A DNA stretch of 64,000 nt from an uncultured Clostridia bacterium (GTDB lineage: Bacteria; Bacillota; Clostridia; Christensenellales; Borkfalkiaceae): positions 1 to 64,000 of the forward strand of contig CANPZW010000008.1 in assembly GCA_947589385.1 (NCBI GenBank), read 5' to 3'. The position numbers and the translations under genes were made by a program. Each line of letters starts with the position of its first letter. The stretch's first letter is position 1. The notes under the pieces were generated by a model, which saw only the letters and a program-made list of their open reading frames with translations, ran no database searches and had not been told where the DNA came from. Positions 56,238-64,000 of this stretch are shown here, in pieces.

Positions 56238-57752
56238 TTGGAAAAAATTGGCATTATCGATTTAGGCTCGAATTCCGCAAGACTTGTTATCGTCAACCTC
56301 TTCGCGGACGGCTATTTTATGGTCGTTGACGAGCTTAAAGAAAGCGTACGGCTCGGACAGGATATGGAACGCGACGGCTTTTTGAAGCCCGCCCGCGTTG
56401 CGGAAACAATCAAAACGCTTAAAATGTTCCGAAAATTATGCGACGCAAGCGGCGTAACCCGCATAATCGCGGTGGCTACGGAAGCCGTGCGGCGCGCGAA
56501 AAACCAGCGTAGCTTTCTTGACGAAATACAGGCTAACTGCGGCATCAAAATACGCGTACTTTCCGCCGAAGAGGAGGCGGTTCTCGTCTATCGCGGCGTT
56601 ATAAACACGATGGACGCACCCAAGGGCATAATTCTCGAAATAGGCGGCGGTTCTACCAAAATCGTATATTACAACCGCAGAAATATGCTCAACTTCGCCA
56701 CCCTGCCTTTCGGCGCGGTGACGCTTACGGGGCTTTTCTCGGGCGACGGCCTGAAACCCGAAGAACAGGCGGAAAAGATAGAGGAATTTTTCACCGACCA
56801 GTTGAAACAGGTTGAGTGGTTGAAAGACGTCGAGCCCGACGTGCAGATGATAGGCGTGGGCGGGTCGTTCAGGAATCTTTTCAAAATCGCGAAGATGGTT
56901 AAAAAGTATCCTTTGGACACCGTTCATAACTACCGTATGAGCGTTGAGGACTTTATACCCATTTACGATATGCTTAAAGTTCTCGACCTCGACAAAAAGA
57001 AGAAGATAAAGGGGCTTTCCGCAGAACGGGCGGACATTCTGCCCGCCGCGCTTGCCGTTATAAAGTCTTTTGTTGACTATATGAACGTTGACGGCTTTAC
57101 GCTGTCCGGCGCGGGGCTGAGAGAGGGCATAATGTTCAACCAAGCCCTTCCCATGACTATCGAAAAGCCTATTTTGGACGTGCTCAATTATTCGCTTACT
57201 ACTCTCGTAAAATACTACGACTGCGACGAAAAACACGTGGAGCACGTTGTGAATTTAAGCATACAGCTTTTCAAACAACTGCGCGTATTGCATAAATTCC
57301 CCCGCCAATATCTCAAAATATTGAAAGTAGCCGCCATGCTGCACGACTGCGGCATGCGTATAAAATACTACAACCACCAGCGGCATAGCTGGTATATGAT
57401 TTTAAATTCTACGCTTTACGGCGTGACCCACCGCGACATAGTGCTTGCGGCGTTTGTGGCGTGTTGCCATAAGAAAGAAGACATAAACCCTTACGACTGG
57501 GCGCGATACAAGGATTTGGTTAGCGACGACGACCTTGAAATAGTCAAAAAGCTTGGCGTAATGCTGCGCATAGCCGAAAGTCTGGACAGGGCAAATTCGG
57601 GTTCGATAAAAAGCGTAAACTGCGACATTTTGGGCGATTCCGTCATAATGAAGACCGAAATCGAGGGCGACGCGACGCTTGAAATCAAGAACGCGATGGC
57701 CGCCGCTACCGAGTTCAGAAAGTCCTTCCACAAAAATCTCGAAATTTTATAA
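56238..57752 (+). CDS. ppx: Ppx/GppA exopolyphosphatase with HD domain
   Basis: 504 aa, TTG start after GGGGAGAAAATT. Actin-like ATPase/phosphatase halves: GIIDLGSNSARLVIVNL and the EIGGGSTKIVYYN loop; then an HD-type domain (about 320-504) with LHDCGMR and NHQRHSWYMI. It hydrolyses polyphosphate or pppGpp. Length agrees with the long Ppx/GppA form. The 144 bases upstream include a TATAAT (56158-56163) without a clear -35. Confidence 0.92.
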   Translation: MEKIGIIDLGSNSARLVIVNLFADGYFMVVDELKESVRLGQDMERDGFLKPARVAETIKTLKMFRKLCDASGVTRIIAVATEAVRRAKNQRSFLDEIQANCGIKIRVLSAEEEAVLVYRGVINTMDAPKGIILEIGGGSTKIVYYNRRNMLNFATLPFGAVTLTGLFSGDGLKPEEQAEKIEEFFTDQLKQVEWLKDVEPDVQMIGVGGSFRNLFKIAKMVKKYPLDTVHNYRMSVEDFIPIYDMLKVLDLDKKKKIKGLSAERADILPAALAVIKSFVDYMNVDGFTLSGAGLREGIMFNQALPMTIEKPILDVLNYSLTTLVKYYDCDEKHVEHVVNLSIQLFKQLRVLHKFPRQYLKILKVAAMLHDCGMRIKYYNHQRHSWYMILNSTLYGVTHRDIVLAAFVACCHKKEDINPYDWARYKDLVSDDDLEIVKKLGVMLRIAESLDRANSGSIKSVNCDILGDSVIMKTEIEGDATLEIKNAMAAATEFRKSFHKNLEIL

Positions 57753-57760
57753 AACCAACC

Positions 57761-57781
57761 TGCCGTCCATAACGGACGGCA
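57761..57781 (+). terminator. Weak terminator between ppx and maf
   Basis: TGCCGTCC pairs with GGACGGCA around ATAAC, then TTTGAATT. Read-through into maf is plausible because no separate maf promoter is obvious. Confidence 0.5.
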
Positions 57782-57795
57782 TTTGAATTGACCGT

Positions 57796-58350
57796 ATGAG
57801 ATATATTCTTGCAAGCGCTTCACCGAGGCGCAGGGAGCTTTTGGCGCAGATTTTGCCTTCTTTCGAGGTAATCCCCGCCGAGGGCGAAGAAAAGGTAAAT
57901 TTATCCCTCTTCCCCGAACAAATGGTCTGCGCCCTTGCCGAAAACAAGTGCGACGAAGTATTCGGGAAAAATCCCGACGCAACCGTGATAGGGTGCGATA
58001 CGCTAGTGGTTTTCGGCTCGGAGATACTCGGTAAGCCGAAAGACAGGGAGGACGCTGCCGCCACGCTTAAACGCCTTTCGGGAAAAACGCACTACGTTAT
58101 CACCGCCGTTTGCGTGCGCAACAAGTACAAAAAGCTTGTCGATTTCGAGAGGACGGAGGTCAAATTCAACAATCTTTCGGACGATTTTATTAAAATCTAC
58201 GTTGACGGCGGTTCGCCGCTGGACAAAGCGGGCAGCTACGGCATCCAGGACGGCGGGCTCGTAAAGGAATATTTCGGAAATTATACAAACGTTGTCGGGC
58301 TGCCCGTGCAGCTCACAAAAAAACTTATCGAAAAGGTAGATGACTTATGA
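57796..58350 (+). CDS. maf: Maf-family nucleoside triphosphate pyrophosphatase
   Basis: 184 aa. LASASPRRRELL at 5-16, GCDTLVV, and KAGSYGIQDGGL are the defining motifs. Hydrolyses non-canonical dTTP/UTP-type nucleotides and can block septum formation. Its stop overlaps the next ATG, and maf beside an mre gene is a conserved Bacillota order. Confidence 0.95.
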   Translation: MRYILASASPRRRELLAQILPSFEVIPAEGEEKVNLSLFPEQMVCALAENKCDEVFGKNPDATVIGCDTLVVFGSEILGKPKDREDAAATLKRLSGKTHYVITAVCVRNKYKKLVDFERTEVKFNNLSDDFIKIYVDGGSPLDKAGSYGIQDGGLVKEYFGNYTNVVGLPVQLTKKLIEKVDDL

Positions 58351-59360
58351 AGAGAATTGCCGTTGATTTGGGCTCGGGCATAACCAAGATATATATGCCG
58401 GGCTGCGGCGTGGTTTTGACCGAAGCCACCTGTATGGCGGTAGAGGAAATGTATTCCGCAGGCAAGAAGAAGTACGCTGTCAAGGCGTGCGGCGACAAGG
58501 CTCGCGCGCTTTCGGGCAGGGCGGCGAAGAATACGATTATAGTTAATCCCGTTTTCGAGGGCGATATTACCCACCCCAATCTTGCAAGTTACCTGCTTTC
58601 CTATTTCCTCGAAAAGGTGGAAGTAACGCCCCGCGTTGCGAAACGGGCGGAACTTATCTTTATCGTGCCCTGCGGCGTGACGGAAAACGTCAAGGACAAA
58701 TACAGGCAGATAGCGCAGGACTGCGGCTTCGAAACGGTTTATTTCACCATCGTGCCTTTTGCTGCGGTGCTCGGGCACAACGCTTCCATCAGCGAAAGCA
58801 CGCCCAAGTTCTCGCTTGATATAGGCTATTCCATAACAAATATCGCCGCGTTTTCGCGCGACGGGATTATATCGGGGCTTAACGTTAATTTGGGCGGCGG
58901 AAACATAGATAAACATCTTATAGAGGAGTTTTCTTTAAATTCCGACTTCAAGATGGGCACGCTCACCGCGGAACGGCTGAAAAACACCGTGGGCAGCCTT
59001 CTGCACGACGACAACAAGATGTCGGTCATCGACGGAAGAAACGCAACTACGGGCGCGCCCGCGTCCCTCAGCGTAAATTCGGAGAGGATATATCCCATAA
59101 TAACCGCATACGTGGATAAGATTTTGGAATACGTGCAGCTTGCCCTGGCAAAACTGCCGCCCGACGTTTCCTCTGCGGTTATGCGCGGCGGAATTTACCT
59201 TACGGGCGGACTCGTCAAGCTGGACGGTTTGCCCGAATACATAGAGGAAAAGCTGAACATTCCCGTAATAATGCCCGAAGAACCTCAGCTTGCCGTGGTT
59301 ATAGGCGGGGGCGCAATTCTTGCCGACGATAACCTTCTTAATGGTCTTGCCACCGAATAA
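58347..59360 (+). CDS. mreB: MreB-like rod-shape actin homologue (divergent)
   Basis: 337 aa, ATGA overlap with maf. Actin-type phosphate 1 (DLGSGITKIY), phosphate 2 (SLDIGYSITNIAAF) and adenosine motif (YLTGGLVKLDGLPEYIEEKL) are present; the MreB start VVLTEATCMAVEE replaces the usual VLNEPS. Together with maf this points to MreB, a cell-wall-synthesis scaffold. mreC and mreD do not follow, so it may be a second copy or an MreB relative. Confidence 0.85.
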   Translation: MKRIAVDLGSGITKIYMPGCGVVLTEATCMAVEEMYSAGKKKYAVKACGDKARALSGRAAKNTIIVNPVFEGDITHPNLASYLLSYFLEKVEVTPRVAKRAELIFIVPCGVTENVKDKYRQIAQDCGFETVYFTIVPFAAVLGHNASISESTPKFSLDIGYSITNIAAFSRDGIISGLNVNLGGGNIDKHLIEEFSLNSDFKMGTLTAERLKNTVGSLLHDDNKMSVIDGRNATTGAPASLSVNSERIYPIITAYVDKILEYVQLALAKLPPDVSSAVMRGGIYLTGGLVKLDGLPEYIEEKLNIPVIMPEEPQLAVVIGGGAILADDNLLNGLATE

Positions 59361-59395
59361 ATCTAAAAGATTTTATAAAATTTAGTCGATTTTAG

Positions 59396-59424
59396 TTGAC
59401 ATATTTTATTGTTTGGTTTAAACT
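59396..59424 (+). promoter_or_regulatory. Promoter of the non-coding RNA
   Basis: TTGACA (59396-59401), 17 bases, TAAACT (59419-59424), predicting +1 near 59431. Confidence 0.75.
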
Positions 59425-59430
59425 AACAAT

Positions 59431-59745
59431 AAGTTTAGATTTTTTAATTTAAACTTTTACTTTGAAGGTGGGCGGAGCTCTTGACACCCTTAACAAGGGC
59501 GAAGCTACCGATATAGCGGGCGTTTTATAATTGGATTAAGGGACAATTTGCAAGCGTTCCGCGTACGCTTTTCCACCGGCAACGGAAAGGCGTTGTTTCC
59601 CGAGGCATATTGCTAACGCCAAAAAGCAATATTGCCGCACTGGCGGTATAACGAATACCACGGATATCGCCGCAATACCCGTATTTCGTCCGGTAAACGG
59701 CATTCGGGTTGAATCTGCAAAAGTGAGAATTTTTTAGCTTTTTTT
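59431..59745 (+). ncRNA. Structured non-coding RNA, possibly raiA-motif type
   Basis: A 600-base gap without reading frames holds a consensus promoter, about 315 bases of GC-richer sequence with nested hairpins, and a terminator. Visible elements: 5' stem AAGTTTA/TAAACTT (59431-59456); GGCGGAG (59471-59477); the CCCTTAACAAGGG hairpin (59487-59499); a TTTTCC/GGAAAG region (59568-59590); GCATATTGC with GCAATATTGCC around AAAAA (59605-59635); and AAAGTGAGAATTTTTT near the 3' end. AGGT near the 5' end can pair with ACCT at 59754-59757. The order resembles, from memory, the raiA motif RNA of Bacillota; that family name is a guess. Not tmRNA, RNase P, SRP or a glycine riboswitch by their known cores. 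Confidence 0.65.
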
Positions 59746-59770
59746 GTTTGAGAACCTCGCAAATAGTTTT

Positions 59771-59808
59771 ACTGCCCGCGGAAATTTTTCCGCGGGCAGT
59801 TTCTATGT
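59771..59808 (+). terminator. Terminator of the non-coding RNA
   Basis: A 14-bp perfect stem (59771-59784 with 59787-59800) ending in AAA/TTT around TT, followed by TTCTATGTTT. Confidence 0.75.
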
Positions 59809-59901
59809 TTGGGTATTATATAAACAAATCAGGCTGTGCTTCTACCGCAAGCTTTCAACGGGGGGCGTAAAAGATTTTCAAAGCAATATGCTATAAAATT
59901 C

Positions 59902-59931
59902 TTTACATTTTTTCGGCTTTCGTGATATAAT
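59902..59931 (+). promoter_or_regulatory. Glycine-cleavage operon promoter
   Basis: TTTACA (59902-59907), 18 bases, TATAAT (59926-59931). The 41-base leader to lplA has no room for a glycine riboswitch. Confidence 0.7.
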
Positions 59932-59971
59932 ATTCCAGCTGGACAAATAACCGTGCGGAGATAATCCGAAT

Positions 59972-60928
59972 ATGATAAACAAGTTGAAAATAATCCGTGC
60001 GGAAGGGCTTTATCCCTACCGTAACCAGGCTATTGAAAAGTACCTTCTCGGCTGCTGCAAAAAGGGGGAAATGACCCTCTATCTATGGGCGAACGACAAG
60101 ACGGTTTTCATAGGTAAAAACCAGAATGCCTATTCGGAATGTAGGCTTTCCGCGCTTACGGCGGACGGAGGATACGTTGCCCGCAGGTTTACGGGCGGCG
60201 GCGCGGTTTATCACGACAAGGGCAATCTCAATTTTACGTTTATAGCCGACCGCACGGATTTCGACATAGCAAACCAGTTTTCGGTTATGACGGGCGCTAT
60301 GCGCGCATTGGGGTTCGAAGCCCGTTTAAACGGCAGAAACGACGTGGTAATCGACGGGAAAAAATTTTCGGGCAACGCGTTCTATAAAAGCGAAACCGCC
60401 TGTCTGCATCACGGCACGGTTTTGATAGGCACGGATTATTCCGCAATCGAAAAATATTTGAACGTCAGCCGCGTAAAGCTGAACGCAAAGGGCGTGAAAA
60501 GCGTAAAAAGCCGCGTGGGCAATCTGCGCGATTACAGGGCGGACATAACATCGGAACAAGTTGCGGACGCGCTTATTTCCGCGCTTGAAAGCAGATATCC
60601 TCACGCTTCGCGCGAATATCTTAAAGAGGGAGATTTGCCCGAGACTGAAATACAAAGGCTTACGGCGGAATTTGCAGACCCCGATTACGTGCGCGGAGAC
60701 GACGTCAGATACGGCGTGGAATTTGAATACAGGTACGAATGGGGAGTTGCGGACGTGCGGCTGGATTTCAACGGCGACGTCATAGAACGGGCTAAAATTT
60801 ATTCGGACGCGCTCGACACCGGGGCGGTGGAATTAAAGGAAAGGTTATTGACGGGAGCGGACGTCACAAAGACAATCGACCCCCGAATAAAAGATATTAT
60901 CGAAACAATGGGAGCTTTAAAACGATGA
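59972..60928 (+). CDS. lplA: Lipoate-protein ligase A
   Basis: 318 aa; GCGGAG precedes ATG 59972 with a long spacing. Motifs RRFTGGGAVYHDKGNLNFTFI, the FSGNAFY segment and LHHGTVLI identify the biotin/lipoate ligase fold; a small C-terminal domain follows (from about 245). It attaches free lipoate to GcvH, which lies two genes downstream. Operon membership implies dependence on scavenged lipoate. Confidence 0.94.
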   Translation: MINKLKIIRAEGLYPYRNQAIEKYLLGCCKKGEMTLYLWANDKTVFIGKNQNAYSECRLSALTADGGYVARRFTGGGAVYHDKGNLNFTFIADRTDFDIANQFSVMTGAMRALGFEARLNGRNDVVIDGKKFSGNAFYKSETACLHHGTVLIGTDYSAIEKYLNVSRVKLNAKGVKSVKSRVGNLRDYRADITSEQVADALISALESRYPHASREYLKEGDLPETEIQRLTAEFADPDYVRGDDVRYGVEFEYRYEWGVADVRLDFNGDVIERAKIYSDALDTGAVELKERLLTGADVTKTIDPRIKDIIETMGALKR

Positions 60929-62292
60929 AATACGATTTGGTTGTAATCGGCGGCGGCCCGGGCGGATATACCGGCGCAATAAGGGCGGCTAAACTTGGGA
61001 TGAAAACGGCTTTGATTGAGGAGCGCGACTTGGGCGGCACTTGCCTTAATAGGGGCTGTATTCCTACGAAAGCGCTTTTGCACAGCGGAGAGCTGTACGC
61101 CTCGCGCGAGGGTTGGGAGGAATTGGGCGTTAAAGCCGAAAACGTCACCCTCGACGAAGACGCGATTTACCGCCGCAAAGACGCCATAGTACAGAATCTG
61201 CGCAACGGCGTAAGGACGCTTGTAAAGTCGAATAAAATTGACCTTTATGAAACGCACGGCGTAATCACTGGCGAGCATACCGTTAAAGCGGGCGAAGAAG
61301 AACTCGAAACGGAGTATATTCTCATTGCCACGGGCTCTTTGCCCATAGGTTCGGACCCCGCAAGGCGTCCCATAGAGGGTATGCAATACGCTCTTAATTC
61401 GGATAACGTTCTTGCGGAACGCGTGGAAGGTCAGAATATAGCGGTTATAGGCGCGGGAGTAATAGGCGTGGAATTTACCGACTATCTTACAAACGTCGGC
61501 AGAAGCGTTACGCTTATCGAGCCCATGGACCGCATAATTCCCATGACAAATAAGGAGACCAGCACCCAGCTTGCCGCCATTTTGAAGAAGAAAGGGATTA
61601 AGATTATCACGGGCGCGAAAGTTAAGGAAATTCTCCCCGACCATACAGTAAAATATACTACCGAAAAGGGCGATTTCGAACAGAAGTTCGACAACGTAAT
61701 AACCTCTATCGGCAGAATGGCGAATATTACGGGACTGGGGCTTGAAAACGTGGGAATACCCGCGGGCAAGCGCATAGAAGTAGATGAAAATATGTACACG
61801 GGCGCAGCCAAAATTTACGCCTGCGGCGACGCAATAGGGCGGATACAGCTGGCGCATTACGCCTCCGCAACCGCCATAACCGCAGTGGAAAGTATGCTGA
61901 ACAGACCCCATTCCATGGACATCAGCATAGTTCCCTCCTGCATTTATACCCAGCCCGAAATCGCTTTCGTCGGTAAAAAGGAATCGGAAGTTCCCAATGC
62001 CAAAGTGGGCAAATTCCTTATGGCAGCCAACGGCAAGTCGCAGATAGAGGGCGTAGCCCGCGGCTTTGTTAAGGTCGTGGCGGATGAAAACGACTATGTC
62101 GTGGGTGCCGAATTGTTCTGCGTGCGCGCCACCGATATGGTTGGCGAACTTGCTTTGGCGATTTCGCTCGGCTTGACCATACACGAAGTTGCTTCGGTCA
62201 TCCACCCGCATCCCACGGTTATGGAAAGCATTGACGAAGCTTACGGCGACATAGAAGGTCTTGCAACCCATATGGCGCCTAAAAACAGGTAA
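60925..62292 (+). CDS. lpd: Dihydrolipoyl dehydrogenase (L-protein)
   Basis: 455 aa, ATGA overlap with lplA. FAD site IGGGPGG, redox cysteines C40 and C45 (GGTCLNRGC), NAD site VIGAGVIGVEFTDYLTNVG, and HPHPTVMES carrying the active-site His. No N-terminal lipoyl domain. It reoxidises GcvH lipoate with NAD+. Dedicated here to glycine cleavage. Confidence 0.95.
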   Translation: MKYDLVVIGGGPGGYTGAIRAAKLGMKTALIEERDLGGTCLNRGCIPTKALLHSGELYASREGWEELGVKAENVTLDEDAIYRRKDAIVQNLRNGVRTLVKSNKIDLYETHGVITGEHTVKAGEEELETEYILIATGSLPIGSDPARRPIEGMQYALNSDNVLAERVEGQNIAVIGAGVIGVEFTDYLTNVGRSVTLIEPMDRIIPMTNKETSTQLAAILKKKGIKIITGAKVKEILPDHTVKYTTEKGDFEQKFDNVITSIGRMANITGLGLENVGIPAGKRIEVDENMYTGAAKIYACGDAIGRIQLAHYASATAITAVESMLNRPHSMDISIVPSCIYTQPEIAFVGKKESEVPNAKVGKFLMAANGKSQIEGVARGFVKVVADENDYVVGAELFCVRATDMVGELALAISLGLTIHEVASVIHPHPTVMESIDEAYGDIEGLATHMAPKNR

Positions 62293-62337
62293 ATAAAAAA
62301 ATCATAATTTTCTTATAATACAGGAGGTCATTTCAAA

Positions 62338-63414
62338 ATGGCAAAAAGAACGGCACTTTATGACAATCACGTCGCGCACGGCGGCAAGATAGTCGAATTT
62401 GCGGGATACGAACTTCCCGTCCAGTATGAAGCGGGCGTCATTACCGAACATATGACGGTACGCAAAAAGGTCGGACTTTTCGACGTGTCACATATGGGCG
62501 AGGTAGTGGTAAGCGGTAAAAACGCCGAAGAAGCGCTTAACCGTATAGTAACCAACGACATCAGGGGAATGTACGACGGACAGGTGAGATATTCCCTGCT
62601 GCCCAACGAGCGCGGCGGCGCGGTGGACGATATACTTATCTACCGCGTAAACGGCGAATGTTTCCTTATAGTCGTGAACGCAAGCAATGCCGATAAGGAC
62701 GCGGCGTGGATTTCTTCGCATTTGCCAAAGGACGTTAAATTCGAAAATATTTCAGACAAAGTTTCCCAGCTTGCCCTGCAAGGTCCTCTTGCCGAAACGG
62801 TTTTGAAAAAGGTTTTGGCGGAGGAATTTATCCCCAAAAAGTATTATTCTTTCACAAAGGAAGCAAAAGTCAATGGAATGAAATGCCTTGTTTCCCGCAC
62901 GGGCTACACGGGCGAAAGCGGGTTCGAACTGTACTGCGGCAACGCGGACGCTCCCAAACTTTTCGAGCTACTCCTTAAAGAAGGCAAGGAGGAGAGTATT
63001 CTTCCCTGCGGTCTGGGCGCGCGCGACACTCTCCGCCTCGAAGCGGCAATGCCTTTGTACGGGCATGAGCTGGGCGAGGATATCCCCGTGAACGAAGTCG
63101 GGCTGGGCTTTGCCATTAAGATGGGCAAAGAGGACTTCATAGGCAAGAAGGCGCTTGAAGCGCATACCCCCGAATACGTCAGGGTGGGCGCTAAGGTCGT
63201 CGATAGGGGAATCGCAAGGGAACATACCGACGTTTACTGCGGAAGCGAGCTTGCAGGCGTCGTAACGTCGGGCACTCACGCGCCCCTTCTCGGCTATCCC
63301 ATAGCAATGCTCCGCATAAAGAAGGAATTTATCGATAAGCCCCTCGAAGCGGACGTCCGCGGCAGAAGGTTGAAACTTCAAATCGTTGACCTTCCTTTCT
63401 ATAAAAAATCTTAA
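62338..63414 (+). CDS. gcvT: Aminomethyltransferase (T-protein)
   Basis: 358 aa; CAGGAGGTC before the ATG. MAKRTALYDNHVAHGGKIVEFAGYELPVQY, FDVSHMGE, and GLGARDTLRLEAAMPLYGHE are diagnostic. Transfers the C1 unit from GcvH to tetrahydrofolate, linking to the folate operon 8 kb upstream. Confidence 0.96.
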   Translation: MAKRTALYDNHVAHGGKIVEFAGYELPVQYEAGVITEHMTVRKKVGLFDVSHMGEVVVSGKNAEEALNRIVTNDIRGMYDGQVRYSLLPNERGGAVDDILIYRVNGECFLIVVNASNADKDAAWISSHLPKDVKFENISDKVSQLALQGPLAETVLKKVLAEEFIPKKYYSFTKEAKVNGMKCLVSRTGYTGESGFELYCGNADAPKLFELLLKEGKEESILPCGLGARDTLRLEAAMPLYGHELGEDIPVNEVGLGFAIKMGKEDFIGKKALEAHTPEYVRVGAKVVDRGIAREHTDVYCGSELAGVVTSGTHAPLLGYPIAMLRIKKEFIDKPLEADVRGRRLKLQIVDLPFYKKS

Positions 63415-63453
63415 ATTTTAAAATACATATATCAATTTTGGAGGAATTAGAAA

Positions 63454-63813
63454 ATGAAAATTTTATTCAGAGAGTCCCACGAATGGGCTGCAATCGAAGG
63501 CAAGACCGCTAAAATCGGTATTTCCGACCACGCTCAGAAAGAGCTGGGCGACCTCGTATTCATCAATCTGCCCGAAGTCGGCGCGGAAGTAAAGGCGGGC
63601 GACGTGCTCTGTGACGTAGAATCCGTAAAGGCTGTTTCCGACCTGTACGCTCCCGTTTCCGGCAAGGTAATTAAGGTAAACGAAGAGCTTGAAAGCTCGC
63701 CCGAACTTATCAATCAAGACGCAATGGGCGCGTGGATTTGCGAGATTGAGGTTACCGATGTTCCCGCAGACCTTATGGACGAAGCCGCTTACAAGGATTT
63801 CATAAAGGGTTAA
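63454..63813 (+). CDS. gcvH: Glycine cleavage H-protein
   Basis: 119 aa; TTGGAGGAATTAG before the ATG. HEWAAIEGKTAKIGISDHAQKELGD and the lipoyl lysine K59 in DVESVKAVSD. Carries the aminomethyl group between P, T and L proteins; substrate of LplA. Confidence 0.97.
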   Translation: MKILFRESHEWAAIEGKTAKIGISDHAQKELGDLVFINLPEVGAEVKAGDVLCDVESVKAVSDLYAPVSGKVIKVNEELESSPELINQDAMGAWICEIEVTDVPADLMDEAAYKDFIKG

Positions 63814-63816
63814 ATT

Positions 63817-64000
63817 ATGTCGGATTATCTGTCAACCACCGAGCGGGAGACAAGGGAAATGCTCGATAAAATCGGCGTTAAGTCGATTGAAGAGCTTTTC
63901 GAGGATATTCCCGCCGATATGAAGCTTAAAAAGCTGAATCTGCCCGAGGGGAAGAGTCAGCAGGAAACTATGGAGATAATGACTGCCTTGTCCAAAAAGA
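63817..64000 (+). CDS. gcvPA: Glycine dehydrogenase subunit 1 (P-protein alpha), partial
   Basis: The first 61 codons are seen from ATG 63817, 3 bases after gcvH; the rest lies beyond the window. MSDYLSTTERETREMLDKIG and IEELFEDIP are the N-terminal pattern of GcvPA. It decarboxylates glycine with the PLP-bearing GcvPB. Confidence 0.9.
   Translation, partial: MSDYLSTTERETREMLDKIGVKSIEELFEDIPADMKLKKLNLPEGKSQQETMEIMTALSKK

Noticed and set aside
59461..59700. Glycine riboswitch, RNase P RNA or SRP RNA in the gene-free stretch
   Set aside because: None of their core sequences is present (no tandem glycine aptamers, no GAGGAAAGTCC, no GGAAGGAAGC), and a terminator separates it from the gcv operon.
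59860..59880. GGGGGCGTAAAAGATTTTC resembles the 5' end of tmRNA
   Set aside because: The full tmRNA would run into lplA, and no T-arm, CCA end or tag reading frame is found.
60799..62271. 490-codon open frame antisense to lpd
   Set aside because: Shadow of the lpd codon pattern: no ribosome binding site and no recognisable domain.

Overview
The window looks like a chromosomal segment of an anaerobic member of the Bacillota, most likely class Clostridia (inferred from gene content, not from a database search). Pointers are clostridial-type families (CvpA, DegV, a YlmC/YmxH-like PRC-barrel protein, DUF421 with DUF4363), a group B-type [FeFe]-hydrogenase, a sodium-type V-ATPase operon in the Enterococcus ntp gene order, canonical AGGAGG ribosome binding sites and clear sigma-A promoters (TTGACA, 17 bases, TATAAT). 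Base composition is moderate. Genes are dense and many overlap by ATGA.

Layout. 1-700: end of an rRNA operon (23S 3' end, 5S, terminator) plus a decayed 5S fragment. 0.7-4.1 kb: accessory genes (AraC regulator, divergent MATE exporter, complete tyrosine recombinase). 4.1-7.1 kb: copper module csoR-copA, with a CopZ-like domain fused in frame to the end of copA behind its own strong internal ribosome binding site. 7.3-11.7 kb: tcdA and a YhaO/YhaN (SbcCD-like) nuclease pair. 11.9-20.4 kb: nine-gene V-type ATPase operon (ntpFIKECGABD order) whose membrane subunit keeps all known Na+ ligands. 20.5-27.5 kb: yggS, a small membrane protein, a GltD-like flavoprotein, and a leftward operon S4 protein-yitT-ispDF-NERD-radA. 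27.5-35.6 kb: rpoB (with a long acidic tail) and rpoC. 35.7-38.4 kb: DUF368 lipid-carrier transporter, a lipoprotein, an unknown AT-rich gene and tRNA-Leu(UAG). 38.7-46.3 kb: [FeFe]-hydrogenase, a thioredoxin-reductase-like flavoprotein lacking the NADPH motif, and the coupled run prmA-rsmE-mtaB-prsW-HIT. 46.4-49.2 kb: small regulators (WYL, two Xre-type) with unknown partner genes and visible operators. 49.3-52.7 kb: MarR-DegV, CvpA, PRC-barrel, DUF421/DUF4363. 52.7-56.1 kb: folate operon folC-folE-folP-folBK. 56.2-59.4 kb: Ppx/GppA-HD, Maf and an MreB-like actin. 59.4-59.8 kb: a promoter-driven, terminator-bounded gene-free stretch that reads as a structured non-coding RNA, possibly of the raiA-motif type. 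60-64 kb: a glycine-cleavage operon with its own lipoate ligase and dihydrolipoamide dehydrogenase (lplA-lpd-gcvT-gcvH-gcvPA), cut by the window end.

Two patterns run across the window. Many transcription units end in long, almost perfect GC-rich hairpins. Several genes (tcdA, prmA, DUF368, the thioredoxin-reductase-like gene, MATE) have a -10 box only 6-10 bases before their start codon and no ribosome binding site, which predicts leaderless or nearly leaderless mRNAs. The most novel-looking items are the 59.4 kb RNA, the nested copZ and the hydrogenase/flavoprotein pair.
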